NCBI GenBank assembly: GCA_964017065.1
Contig: OZ024792.1
Location: 8,087,385-8,151,384, forward strand
Length of the DNA stretch: 64,000 bases
Direction: 5' to 3'
From: Haliclona indistincta
Lineage: Eukaryota > Porifera > Demospongiae > Haplosclerida > Chalinidae
The position numbers and the translations under genes are program-made. The notes under the pieces were generated by a model. It did not search any database, was not told where the DNA came from, and was given only the letters and a program-made list of their open reading frames with translations. Shown in pieces: positions 55,297 through 64,000 of the stretch (position 1 is the stretch's first letter; each line of letters opens with the position of its first letter).

Positions 55297-55521
55297 TCAA
55301 GACTCACTATTTGCTTTCATGCACTCTTTGTTTGCTGTCAATAAAAGAAGATATAGAACCATGCGATGTGTGAAGCAACGATACATCCTTTGCCATAGCA
55401 ACAGTATTACAGCAACAGAGCATGCAGCAGCTGATATACCTGCACTCACTGCTATTCCAATAGGCACATAAATTGTCTTCAAATCAAAAGCCAAGGCCTG
55501 ATTACTAGACTCATTCAGCAC
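55297..55521 (-). pseudogene. Truncated receptor fragment, TM1-TM2 only (unit A)
   Basis: Opens MLNESSNQALAFDLKTIYVP and covers TM1, ICL1 (WQRMYRCFTHRMVLY) and the start of TM2, then runs out of homology into LTANKECMKANSES and a stop. No TM3-TM7 follow, so it is a 5' gene fragment. Its counterpart is at 57839-58111 in the duplicated unit. Confidence 0.75.
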
Positions 55522-56158
55522 TGCAAAACATCGCTCTCAGCAGCTGTTGACTCTGTTTATCAACACTACTCACTGTATAGTTTCACTATTATACACAGAA
55601 CAATATCCCACTGTCTCAGATGAATGCCTATTGTCAGCTAACAGCTTTATTTATCTATACTGAGTTATTGACTTTACAGAGAAAGTAACTTAACTATGAG
55701 TGCATTCACAGCCTCTTCTTTTTTGATTAGCACCAGTTTAGAATAATTTATGATATTCATGACAGAGCTGCAGTAATTGATGTGCATAGTGTAGAGTATT
55801 GAGCAATTGAGTGGGGATGATCAAAATCTGTTTTCTCACTGTGACACACATACTTATACTGAATATGAGAGAACGTTCTAGAACAGAGAGAGACACACTG
55901 ACTAGTACAAGAAACATGATTACACAGAATCACCTGTCCAAAACACATACACAATAGTTAGTCAGACACCACATTGTTAATCATCACACATAGTAATGCT
56001 AATAAAATATTCAGAGACGGTAGGAGAGAATTCCCCTTCCTGTGAACAAGACATCACTAATAAAGAATTGAAAACCAGTGCTGTAGCTAATCAGTATGCA
56101 GTCCCGGCCCGTGGTTTATATTTCATAAAGTACATGGGTTAACAAGATATAGGTGAGT
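55522..56158. other. Intergenic, unit A
   Basis: About 640 bases, mostly duplicated at 58112-58689. Should include the 3' region of member 6 and the upstream region of the fragment. No other feature seen. Confidence 0.45.
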
Positions 56159-57295
56159 TTATGATTCATTTAAATGCAGTGTCTGGTGTTGTGGAATAGT
56201 GACTTGTGTGTATTCTTCATAGTCAATCCAATTTGATATCGTGTGTGACTGCACTGACCTTCCCTCGTCCTCAAGAGGAGGAAGATCAGAGTGTGCTCTG
56301 AGCCTCTTCTTGCTATCCATTGCATGTTTCTTCCACACAGCAAAGTAGACAAAGAAAGTAATCGCTGCAAACAGTCCATTGGAAGGAATTAAAATACTAT
56401 GCATAATCAGCAATGGTACTACTTTCGCTGAATTAATGAGATTTCCGACACGATTAGCAAGAGCAACCCAGTTCTCTACTTGGAATATGATAGGATATGC
56501 CAGAATGGGAAGAACTTGCTTGAGTGTGTTCTTGTAGCCTGTTGGAGTCTCTCCTGATTTCTTGAAGTGGTACACCTTCTTGCAGATGGTTACGATAGTG
56601 ATGATAATGACAGTAGTGTTGATCAGTGTGATCACTGTCAGTGGACCATACCACAGTGTGTACCGCTCGATCACACCTGATACTACCAACTCACAGCTCT
56701 CTTCATCTATTCTTCTAATCCAACACCACAATCCAGCTGGACCAAAGTCATCAGTGGTGAATGGTACCCAAGCAAACAACAGAGGGATGAGAACTGGTGC
56801 CAGAGCATAGACCAGTTCAAGACACACAGCATATCGTTTAGCATTACGTGATCCTTCACTCTCAAAAGCACTTGTTATTCCAAGATAATGGTGACCAAGA
56901 GGACGAATACACCGCACCTCAACAAGCACTACCAAGCAGCCAATATGAAATGTCAATCCTGTTTGCATGAGAAGTTGAGCAGATGCAAAGTACAAGGTCA
57001 AGAATCCATGGAAAGGACAGAACAAAGATGTGTACTCTTTGCTTTCAATAAAAGAAGTGATGACACCTGCTATTCGCAATATAAAGTTGAGAGCATTAAC
57101 AGTTGTATGCAGTAGAAGATATAAAACCATGCGATGTGTGAAGCAACAATACATCCTTTGCCATAGCAACAGTATCACAGCAACAGAGCATGCAGTAGCT
57201 GATATACCTGCACTCACTGCTATTCCAATAGGCACATTTGCCTTCAGATCATAAGGCAAGGTCTGGTTACAAGACAAGCTCGGCATTGCTCTCAT
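56159..57295 (-). CDS. Seven-TM receptor, homogenised-core clade (member 6)
   Basis: Intronless, 378 residues from MRAMPSLSCNQTLPYDL at 57295. The frame stays open upstream to a Met at 57478, but the paralogue at 58690 starts at the equivalent of 57295, so this start is chosen. TM1 IGIAVSAGISATACSVAVIL, TM3 SAQLLMQTGLTFHIGCLVVL, TM4 YALAPVLIPLLFAWVPFT, FGPAGLWCWIRRIDEESCEL in ECL2, TM5 LWYGPLTVITLINTTVII, TM6 LPILAYPIIFQVENWV, TM7 MHSILIPSNGLFAAITFFVY. It is about 95% identical by eye to member 8 (58690), its tandem duplicate. Confidence 0.86.
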   Translation of the reverse strand: MRAMPSLSCNQTLPYDLKANVPIGIAVSAGISATACSVAVILLLWQRMYCCFTHRMVLYLLLHTTVNALNFILRIAGVITSFIESKEYTSLFCPFHGFLTLYFASAQLLMQTGLTFHIGCLVVLVEVRCIRPLGHHYLGITSAFESEGSRNAKRYAVCLELVYALAPVLIPLLFAWVPFTTDDFGPAGLWCWIRRIDEESCELVVSGVIERYTLWYGPLTVITLINTTVIIITIVTICKKVYHFKKSGETPTGYKNTLKQVLPILAYPIIFQVENWVALANRVGNLINSAKVVPLLIMHSILIPSNGLFAAITFFVYFAVWKKHAMDSKKRLRAHSDLPPLEDEGRSVQSHTISNWIDYEEYTQVTIPQHQTLHLNES

Positions 57296-57838
57296 TGAAC
57301 TCTTAGTGTCCATTAGTGAAGCCAAAACACAGGACTTATCGATACAACACCAACTGTGTACTTCTCTATTAGAAACAATCCCTTCTGTGCCAGATGCCTT
57401 TAGATGGTGGGCAGATGATTTGATAGGTCTGTTTATATACTCTCTTATGTACAAAATTGCTAAAAAAAATATTATCATAAGATATGATTTGTTGCTAGTT
57501 CATACATGCACTGTCCTGTCAACACCACTTCATGTATATAGCCTGTGAGTTAATGCTATAGACTTCCTAATAAGGTGATCAACTGTATGACTCTGAACTC
57601 TATAGTGTATTCATAATGTGGGTTTACTTTGATGCTTACCACTACACTAATACTGCACCATGATCGCAGCCAATAAAACGAATCACTACCAAACCTGCAC
57701 CATCACAATTGCATATATCTGGGTAGTGCACTAGGCTATTTAGTTTCTTACACTCGAGCTTACACTATACCCGGCGTAAGCTATACCCATAGGACACCTG
57801 CCAGTGCTGTTGACAACTGGACATTGGTTATTCAGTGA
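57296..57838. other. Upstream region of member 6, with the empty site of the 60-kb insertion
   Basis: Duplicated at 59827-60531. The segment ctgtcaacaccacttcatgt near 57522-57541 is the uninterrupted form of the site that, in the other copy, carries the 338-bp element at 60059-60396. Confidence 0.7.
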
Positions 57839-58111
57839 TCAAGCCCACACTTCATCGTACAGCTTAGTAGTACAGCCAATAAAAGAAGTGTATATTCGCA
57901 ATATATAGTTGAGAGCATTAACAGTTGTATACAGTAGAAGATATAGAACCAGGCGATGTGTGAAGCAACGATACATCCTTTGCCATAGCAACAGTATCAC
58001 AGCAACAGAGCATGCAGCAGCTGATATACCTGCACTCACTGCTATTCCAATAGGCACATAAATTGTCTTCAAATCAAAAGCCAAGGTCTGATTACTAGAC
58101 TCATTCAGCAC
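57839..58111 (-). pseudogene. Truncated receptor fragment, TM1-TM2 (unit B)
   Basis: Opens MLNESSNQTLAFDLKTIYVP, continues through TM1, ICL1 and TM2 (LLLYTTVNALNYILRI), then after IYTSF skips into unrelated sequence and stops (KLYDEVWA). It reaches slightly further into the gene than its partner at 55297-55521, so the two have been shortened differently. Confidence 0.75.
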
Positions 58112-58689
58112 TGCAAAACATCGCTCTCAGCAGCTGTTGACTCTGTTTATCAACACAACTCACTGTATAGTTTCACTATTATACACAGAACAATATCCTA
58201 CTGTCTCAGATGAATGCCTATTGTCAGCTAACAGCTTTATTTATCTATACTGAGTTATTGACGTTACATTGTATATTTGAAAAAGTATCTTAACTATGAG
58301 TGCATTCACAGACTCTATCTTCTTTTTCGATTATAATTTTTATTACAATGATATTCATGACAGAGCTGTAGCAATTTATGTGCATAGTGTTGAGTATTGA
58401 GCAATTGAGTGGAAAAAATGATCAAAATCTTTTTTTCTCATTGCATGTGAAGAGACACACCAGTCAAACACACACGATAGTTTGTCAGACACCACATTGT
58501 TAATCATCACACATAGTATTGCTAATAAAAATATTCAGAGACAGTAGGAGAGAATTCTCCTTCCTATGAACAAGACATCACTCATAAAGAATTGAAAACC
58601 AGTGCTGTAGCTTATCAAATTATGAGTATGCAGTCCTGGCCTGTGGTTTATATTTCATAAGTACATGGGTTAACAAGATATAGGTGAGT
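58112..58689. other. Intergenic, unit B
   Basis: Copy of 55522-56158 with small insertions and deletions. No further feature recognised. Confidence 0.45.
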
Positions 58690-59826
58690 TTATGATTCAT
58701 TTAAATGCAGTGTCTGGTGTTGTGGAATAGTGACTTGTGTGTATTCTTCATAGTCAATCCAATTTGATATCGTGTGAGACTGCACGGACCTTCCCTCGTC
58801 CTCGAGAGGAGGAAGATCAGAGTGTGCTCTGAGCCTCTTCTTGCTATCCATTGCACGTTTCTTCCACACAGCAAAGTAGACAAAGAAAGTAATCGCTGCA
58901 AGCAGTCCATTGGAAGGAATTAAAATACTGTGCATAATCAGCAATGGTACTACTTTTCCTGAATTAATGACATTTCCAACACGATTAGCAAGAGCAAACC
59001 AGTTCTCTACTTGGAAGATGACAGGATATGCCAGAATGGGAAGAACTTGCTTGAGTGTGTTCTTGTAGCCTGTTGGAGTCTCTCCTGATTTCTTGAAGTG
59101 GTACACCTTCTTGCAGATGGTTACGATAGTGATGATAATGACAGTAGTGTTGATCAGTGTGATCACTGTCAGTGGACCATACCACAGTGTGTACTGCTCA
59201 ATCACACCTGATACTACCAACTCACAACTCTCTTCATCTATTCTTCTAATCCAACACCACAATCCAGCTGGACCAAAGTCATCAGTGGTGAATGGCACCC
59301 AAGCAAACAACAGAGGGATGAGAACTGGTGCCAGAGCATAGACCAGTTCAAGACACACAGCATATCGCTTAGCATTACGTGATCCTTCACTCTCAAAAGC
59401 ACTTGTTATTCCAAGATAATGGTGACCAAGAGGACGAATACACCGCACCTCAACAAGCACTACCAAGCAGCCAATATGAAATGTCAATCCTGTTTGCATG
59501 AGAAGTTGAGCAAAGTCAAAGTACAATGTCAAGAATCCATGGAAAGGACAGAACAAAGATGTATACTCTTTGCTTTCAATAAAAGAAGTGATGACACCTG
59601 CTATTCGCAATATATAGTTGAGAGCATTAACAGTTGTATACAGTAGAAGATAAAGAACCATGCGATGTGTGAAGCAACGATACATCCTTTGCCATAGCAA
59701 CAGTATCACAGCAACAGAGCATGCAGCAGCTGATATACCTGCACTCACTGCTATTCCAATAGGCACATTTGCCTTCAAATTATAAGGCAAGGTCTGGTTA
59801 CAAGGCAACTTCGGCATTGCTCTCAT
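58690..59826 (-). CDS. Seven-TM receptor, homogenised-core clade (member 8)
   Basis: Intronless, 378 residues, start MRAMPKLPCNQTLPYNL with an N-glycosylation site. Same layout as member 6: TM1 IGIAVSAGISAAACSVAVIL, ICL1 WQRMYRCFTHRMVLY, TM3 with HIGCLVVLVEV, ECL2 GPAGLWCWIRRIDEESCE, ICL3 KKVYHFKKSGETPTGYKN, TM7 MHSILIPSNGLLAAITF. The C-tail DLPPLEDEGRSVQSHTISNW is shared with member 6. Few amino-acid differences from member 6 (for example ENWFALANRVGNVINSGK versus ENWVALANRVGNLINSAK) show a recent duplication. Ligand unknown. Confidence 0.87.
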   Translation of the reverse strand: MRAMPKLPCNQTLPYNLKANVPIGIAVSAGISAAACSVAVILLLWQRMYRCFTHRMVLYLLLYTTVNALNYILRIAGVITSFIESKEYTSLFCPFHGFLTLYFDFAQLLMQTGLTFHIGCLVVLVEVRCIRPLGHHYLGITSAFESEGSRNAKRYAVCLELVYALAPVLIPLLFAWVPFTTDDFGPAGLWCWIRRIDEESCELVVSGVIEQYTLWYGPLTVITLINTTVIIITIVTICKKVYHFKKSGETPTGYKNTLKQVLPILAYPVIFQVENWFALANRVGNVINSGKVVPLLIMHSILIPSNGLLAAITFFVYFAVWKKRAMDSKKRLRAHSDLPPLEDEGRSVQSHTISNWIDYEEYTQVTIPQHQTLHLNES

Positions 59827-60058
59827 TGAACTCTTAGTGTTGAAATTCCATTAGTGAAACCAAAACACAGGACTTATCAATACAACACCAACTGTGTACT
59901 TCTCTATTAGAAACAATCCCTATCTCCTTTAGATGGTGGGCAGATGATTTGATAGGTCTGTTTATATACTCTCTTATGTACAAAATTGCTAAAATAATAT
60001 TATCTTAAGATATGATTTGTTGCTAGTTCATACATGCACTGTCCTGTCAACACCACTT

Positions 60059-60396
60059 GGGTGTATGGAAAAGAAGGAAACGGAAAACTGAAACGGACGG
60101 CGGAAACGGAAACGGACGACGGAAAATGGGCGTGGTCTCGCACTCAAGACCCCAAAAACTAAACCCAAGACCCTAAAACCTTCGCCGCTAACTGTGCAAA
60201 GTCGGGAGGGTATCCTAACCCGGGCCTTCGGCCCTTGGTAAGCCTAAGGATAGTCGGGAGGGTCGTCCTAACCCGGGCCTTCGGCCCTTGCTAAGCGTTT
60301 TGGGGTCTTGAGTGCGAGACCACGCCCATTTTCCGTCGTCCGTTTCCGTTTCCGCCGTCCGTTTCAGTTTTCCGTTTCCTTCTTTTCCATACTCCC
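60059..60396. mobile_element. Fold-back element with 9-bp target duplication (Mutator-like MITE)
   Basis: 338 bases. Arms of about 100 bases (GGGTGTATGGAAAAGAAGGA at the left; GGGAGTATGGAAAAGAAGGA as the reverse complement of the right end) are almost perfectly inverted, including the segment gggcgtggtctcgcactcaa. The centre holds two direct copies of a gtcgggagggt...aacccgggccttcggccctt block. The element is flanked by ACACCACTT on both sides (60050-60058 and 60397-60405), and the sister duplication (about 57522-57541) has one uninterrupted copy of this site. Nine-base duplication and long inverted ends fit Mutator-like elements. The open frame at 60215-60403 is not a gene. Confidence 0.9.
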
Positions 60397-60405
60397 ACAC
60401 CACTT

Positions 60406-60846
60406 CATGTATATAGCCTGTGAGTTAATGCTATAGACTTCCTTATAAGGTGATCAACTGTATGACTCTGAACTCTATAGTGTATTCATAATGTGGGTTT
60501 ACTTTGATGCTTACCACTACACTAATACTGCGTGTAGCTCCTGGGTACGAGGCTATATACTGCATGGTATTATCACTAATTGCATCATGGACTAACTAAA
60601 GTAGTCCCCTTCCATGTGTCTACAATTCAAAACTTTACCAATAACTCAAAATTGTTATTGATAATAACTGTAGACTAGGTTCAGTATTGAAACAGTTTAT
60701 AATTGCAGTACTTGTTAATATTGGTATGTTTATATAAAAGATTAATATTTTCTAAAACTAGTAACCAAGACAGTGCGGAGTGATGATCACACACATGGGT
60801 AGTAGACCAAACTGATGATTCATGCAGTCAGCATTTTTAACTAAAG
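60406..60846. other. Divergent upstream region, members 8 and 9
   Basis: Up to about 60531 it copies 57540-57654; after that it is unique A/T-rich sequence leading to the plus-strand receptor. Probably contains the promoter of member 9. Confidence 0.45.
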
Positions 60847-61932
60847 ATGCCTTTATCAAGCATTAACTGCAGCAGCAACCAGAGCACTCTGAGTCTCTAT
60901 GTGCCTATTTGTATAGGAGCCACTGCTCTCATATCTCTTACTGCCTGTGTTGCTGTCATTGTCATCTTCTGCTGGCAGAGAATGCTCAACAGATTCATTC
61001 ATAGACTGATCATTTATCTTCTTGTATACTCTATCTTTATCTCTGCTGCTGTAGCTCTGCGACTCACAGGGTCGATAAAGACTTTTGTTACAAGTGAACC
61101 ATATGGACCGTTCTGTGTCATCACAGGATTTCTTACTCAATACTCCATATGGACAATAGTCTTGTCACAAACTGTTATAGTGGCTCATATTGGCTGCTTG
61201 GTAGTGCTTGTTGAGGTGCGGTGTATTCGTCCTCTTGGTCACCATTATCTTGGAATAACAAGTGCTTTTGAGAGTGAAGGATCACGTAATGCTAAGCGAT
61301 ATGCTGTACGTCTTGAACTGGTCTATGCTCTGGCACCAGCTCTCATCCCTCTGTTGTTTGTTTGGGTGCCATTCATCACTGATGACTATGGTCCTACTGG
61401 GCTGTGGTGTTGGATTAGAAGAATAGATGAAGAGAGCTGTGAGTTGGTAGTATCAGGTGTGATCGAGCAGTACACACTGTGGTATGGTCCACTGACAGTG
61501 ATCACACTGATCAACACTACTGTCATTATCATCACTATCGTAACCATCTGCAAGAAGGTGTACCACTTCAAGAAATCAGGAGAGACTCCAACAGGCTACA
61601 AGAACACACTCAAGCAAGTTCTTCCCATTTTGGCATATCCCATCATCTTTCAGATACTGTCTTGGTTTGCTCTCGCCAATCGTGTAAGTGGACTCCTATC
61701 CTCTTCAGTATTTCACCCTCTACTCATAATTCATTCCATTGGTTCACCAAGCTGGGGGCTGCTAGCAGCTATTGCTTCACTTATATATTTTGCTGTTTGG
61801 AAGAAAAAAACTAAGATTAAAGAGAAGCAGAGAAGAAGAGCTGTATCTGATCTTCCATCACTGCGTGATGAGCTACAGGACCGCTTTCACGAAAGTATTA
61901 AAGAAGATTATTTTAACTACCAAGCAACCTAA
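60847..61932 (+). CDS. Seven-TM receptor, homogenised core with different ends (member 9)
   Basis: Intronless, 361 residues, start MPLSSINCSSNQSTLSLYVP with N-glycosylation sites. TM1 GATALISLTACVAVIVIF, ICL1 WQRMLNRFIHRLIIYLL, TM3 TQYSIWTIVLSQTVIVAHIG. From HIGCLVVLVEVRCIRPLGHH to ILAYPIIFQ the protein and DNA nearly match members 6 and 8, although this gene is on the opposite strand. TM6-TM7 then differ (ILSWFALANRVSGLLSSS, HSIGSPSWGLLAAIASLIYF). ECL2 has GPTGLWCWIRRIDEESCE. The C-tail is basic then acidic (KIKEKQRRRAVSDLPSL). Closest relative overall is member 10. Confidence 0.86.
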   Translation: MPLSSINCSSNQSTLSLYVPICIGATALISLTACVAVIVIFCWQRMLNRFIHRLIIYLLVYSIFISAAVALRLTGSIKTFVTSEPYGPFCVITGFLTQYSIWTIVLSQTVIVAHIGCLVVLVEVRCIRPLGHHYLGITSAFESEGSRNAKRYAVRLELVYALAPALIPLLFVWVPFITDDYGPTGLWCWIRRIDEESCELVVSGVIEQYTLWYGPLTVITLINTTVIIITIVTICKKVYHFKKSGETPTGYKNTLKQVLPILAYPIIFQILSWFALANRVSGLLSSSVFHPLLIIHSIGSPSWGLLAAIASLIYFAVWKKKTKIKEKQRRRAVSDLPSLRDELQDRFHESIKEDYFNYQAT

Positions 61933-62670
61933 AGCAGTTGGAACTTTATTAAACAAAAAACCTTTCAGTGTGCATTATCATGTTTGCTGTCTATAATATC
62001 CGCTGAGTTAATATTAAGATACCTTATAAAGTGACCACTTGTGGACCCTGAACCCTACGTATTCACAGTGGTGTAGTGTATGAATGATACTGATCGAGAC
62101 TTTCTATATTTGGATGCATATAAAGCTAATACTTACGAAATGAGCTCTCTAGATGGTTGTAGTTCAAACTTAGTTTTGTAACTCATGCTTGCTGGTATAA
62201 GGGACTAACTGCTTGCTGGTATAAGGGACTAACTGCTTGCTGGTATGGGGACTAAGTGCTTGCTGGTATGGGGACTAACTGCTTGCTGGTATGGGGACTA
62301 ACTGCTTGCTGGTATAAGGGACTAACTGCTTGCTGGTATAAGGGACTAACTGCTTGCTGGTATAAGGGACTAACTGCTTGCTGGTATGGGGACTGACTGC
62401 TTGCTGGTATGGGGACTAACTGCTTGCTGGTATGGGGACTAACTGCTTGCTGGTATAAGGGACTAACTGCTTGCTGGTATAAGGGACTAACTGCTTGCTG
62501 GTATAAGGGACTAAGTGCTTCACACTGAAACTAAATAATTGGTTTATGTAAAAGGGATGTTTGCATAAAGAGTATTGCTTTCATCTCTTATATGTAGTAA
62601 ATAAGTATACCAAATATAGTATAGTATTATTTATAGTAGTGAGTACACTAGTCTAGTCAGTCATTCACGG
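61933..62670. other. Intergenic with minisatellite, members 9 to 10
   Basis: Should contain the member 9 3' region and the member 10 promoter. The stretch 61998-62060 (gagttaatattaagatacct) is a diverged copy of sequence at 57546 and 60421. A 23-24-bp minisatellite fills 62186-62520. Confidence 0.5.
62186..62520 (+). repeat. 23-24-bp minisatellite, about 14 copies
   Basis: Units read GCTTGCTGGTATAAGGGACT plus AACT, or the shorter GCTTGCTGGTATGGGGACTA form. The two variants alternate in blocks (A A B B B A A A B B B A A A), which suggests that blocks of several units were duplicated together. It ends about 150 bases before the start codon of member 10. Confidence 0.93.
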
Positions 62671-63792
62671 TTGATGGTTGTAGCTAAGATGAATATAACA
62701 AACACCAGCAGCTGTAGCAGCAGCAACCAGAGCGCTCTAAGTCTCTACCTACCTATTTGTATAGGTGCCACTGCTCTCACATCTCTTACTGCCTGTGTTG
62801 CTGTCATTGTCATCTTCTGCTGGCAGAGAATGCTCAACAGATTTATTCATAGACTGATCGTTTATCTTCTTGCATACTCCATCTTCATCTCTGTTGCTCT
62901 AGCTCTGCGACTAACAAGCTCACTGAGAGCATTTGTAACAAGTGAACCATATGGACCATTCTGTGTCTTCTCGGGATTTCTTGCACAATATTCTGGATGG
63001 ACAATACTTCTGTCACAAACTGTTATAGTGGCTCATATTGGCTGCTTGGTAGTGCTTGTTGAGGTGAGGTGTATTCGTCCTCTTGGTCACCATTATCTTG
63101 GAATAACAAGTGCTTTTGAGAGTGAAGGATCACGTAATGCTAAACGATATGCTGTGTGTCTTGAACTGGTCTATGCTCTGGCACCAGCTCTTGTCCCTCT
63201 GTTGTTTGTTTGGGTGCCATTCACCACTGATGACTATGGTCCAGCTGGATTGTGGTGTTGGATTAGAAGAATAGATGAAGAGAGCTGTGAGTTGGTAGTA
63301 TCAGGTGTGATCGAGCAGTACACACTGTGGTATGGTCCACTGACAGTGATCACACTGATCAACACTACTGTCATTATCATCACTATCGTAACCATCTGCA
63401 AGAAGGTGTACCACTTCAAGAAATCAGGAGAGACTCCAACAGGCTACAAGAACACACTCAAGCAAGTTCTTCCCATTCTGGCATATCCTATTATTTTTCA
63501 AATTCAGTCTTGGTTTGCTCTCGCCAATCGTCTATATGGACTCCTATCCTCTTCAAGGTTTCTCCCTCTACTCATAATTCATTCCATTGGTTCACCAAGC
63601 TGGGGGCTGCTAGCAGCTATTGCTTCGATCATCTTTTTTGCTGTTTGGAAGAGAAAAGCTATGATCAAAGAGAAGCAGAGAAAAAGAGCCTCATCGAATC
63701 TGCCGGCATTACGTGAAGAGAATCACTTTCAATTTAAAGAAAGCATTAACGAAACTACCAAATACCAAACAACAACACAAGATACGGTTTAA
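62671..63792 (+). CDS. Seven-TM receptor, homogenised core with different ends (member 10)
   Basis: Intronless, 373 residues from MMVVAKMNITNTSS; the Met in MNITNTSSCSSSNQ (62689) would make the N-terminus match member 9 better and is an alternative start. TM1 GATALTSLTACVAVIVIF, ICL1 WQRMLNRFIHRLIVYLL, TM3 AQYSGWTILLSQTVIVAHIG, core HIGCLVVL to ILAYPIIFQ shared with members 4, 6, 8 and 9, ECL2 GPAGLWCWIRRIDEESCE, TM7 HSIGSPSWGLLAAIASIIFF. The C-tail is Lys/Arg-rich then Gln/Thr-rich (NETTKYQTTTQDTV). Orientation is the same as member 9. Ligand unknown. Confidence 0.87.
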   Translation: MMVVAKMNITNTSSCSSSNQSALSLYLPICIGATALTSLTACVAVIVIFCWQRMLNRFIHRLIVYLLAYSIFISVALALRLTSSLRAFVTSEPYGPFCVFSGFLAQYSGWTILLSQTVIVAHIGCLVVLVEVRCIRPLGHHYLGITSAFESEGSRNAKRYAVCLELVYALAPALVPLLFVWVPFTTDDYGPAGLWCWIRRIDEESCELVVSGVIEQYTLWYGPLTVITLINTTVIIITIVTICKKVYHFKKSGETPTGYKNTLKQVLPILAYPIIFQIQSWFALANRLYGLLSSSRFLPLLIIHSIGSPSWGLLAAIASIIFFAVWKRKAMIKEKQRKRASSNLPALREENHFQFKESINETTKYQTTTQDTV

Positions 63793-64000
63793 TGACATAC
63801 ACACTTTGTACAATAATTATTGTGTTCACTATAGTCGATCTCCTTATAACTTGTGTTCACTCATGCTCAGCCGTGCTCACTCATCTATAAAATCTACTCT
63901 CATAGTTCAAATTTTAAAGATTATTTTATTGCAACAATGTAAACAGATGAATAGTGATTCTAATATATATTTTGCTGTCACATGACTATGACATCACAAG
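63793..64000. other. 3' flank of member 10, to the window edge
   Basis: A/T-rich; no gene recognised. The open frame at 63713-63985 overlaps the member 10 C-terminus in another frame and is not supported. Confidence 0.5.

Noticed and set aside
57296..57478. Longer N-terminus for receptor member 6 starting at 57478
   Set aside because: The duplicate at 58690-59826 begins at the position equivalent to 57295 and its upstream frame is not open; the extra 61 residues show no signal peptide.
60215..60403. Arg/Gly-rich open frame
   Set aside because: Lies wholly within the fold-back element at 60059-60396 and its flank; no coding signal.
56562..63419. Conserved small open frames opposite the receptor cores (MKWYTFLQMVTIVMIMTVV... 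at 56562, 59093, 61386, 63234, and 53937)
   Set aside because: They recur only because the underlying receptor DNA is nearly identical in several copies; each lies antisense to TM4-TM6 and has no independent support.

Overview
The window is animal nuclear DNA and most resembles a demosponge genome (an Amphimedon-like species is my best guess, inferred and not proven). The evidence is animal-specific gene content (a cadherin, a B-type lamin with a CaaX box, GATAD2/p66, PDE8, WDR41), many short introns with ordinary GT-AG borders, very tight gene spacing, abundant microsatellites and small fold-back elements, and an assembly gap of N at 44042-44241. Exon borders were worked out by hand from splice signals, reading phase and similarity to known families recalled from general knowledge; no database search was run.

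Region 1-20.8 kb is housekeeping-like. In order it holds the 5' part of a large secreted or membrane cadherin (minus, runs off the left edge), IER3IP1/Yos1 (minus), PMF1/Nnf1 (plus), MAU2 cohesin loader with an unusual 664-residue repeat-rich tail (plus), a GATAD2/p66-type repressor carrying an N-terminal STPR repeat domain (plus), lamin (plus), and a bicistronic MOCS1A-MOCS1B locus for molybdenum cofactor synthesis (minus).

Region 20.9-43.4 kb holds frataxin (plus, head-to-head with MOCS1, 81 bp between start codons), whose first intron contains about 13 tandem copies of the 5' half of a tRNA-Val gene followed by the complete tRNA-Val(CAC). Next come WDR41 (minus), PDE8 (plus, 27 exons), SMG5 (minus), mitochondrial ribosomal protein mL54 (plus) and, at 43.4-44.0 kb, the catalytic part of aprataxin (minus), cut by the assembly gap. 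A long inverted repeat of about 102-bp units lies beside the gap.

Region 47-64 kb is a cluster of intronless seven-transmembrane receptors of a cAMP-receptor/GPR157-like type: six intact genes, one multiply broken pseudogene and two truncated 5' fragments, on both strands, with SRFBP1/BUD22 (plus) embedded between them. Five receptors share a nearly identical TM3-TM6 core while their ends differ, which looks like gene conversion. One tandem duplication copy carries a 338-bp fold-back element whose empty site is preserved in the sister copy.

The strongest observations for follow-up are the tRNA-half array in the frataxin intron, the shared MOCS1/frataxin promoter (an iron-sulfur enzyme and an iron-sulfur assembly factor), the STPR-p66 fusion, the mosaic receptor cluster, and microsatellites that start or end exactly at splice sites.
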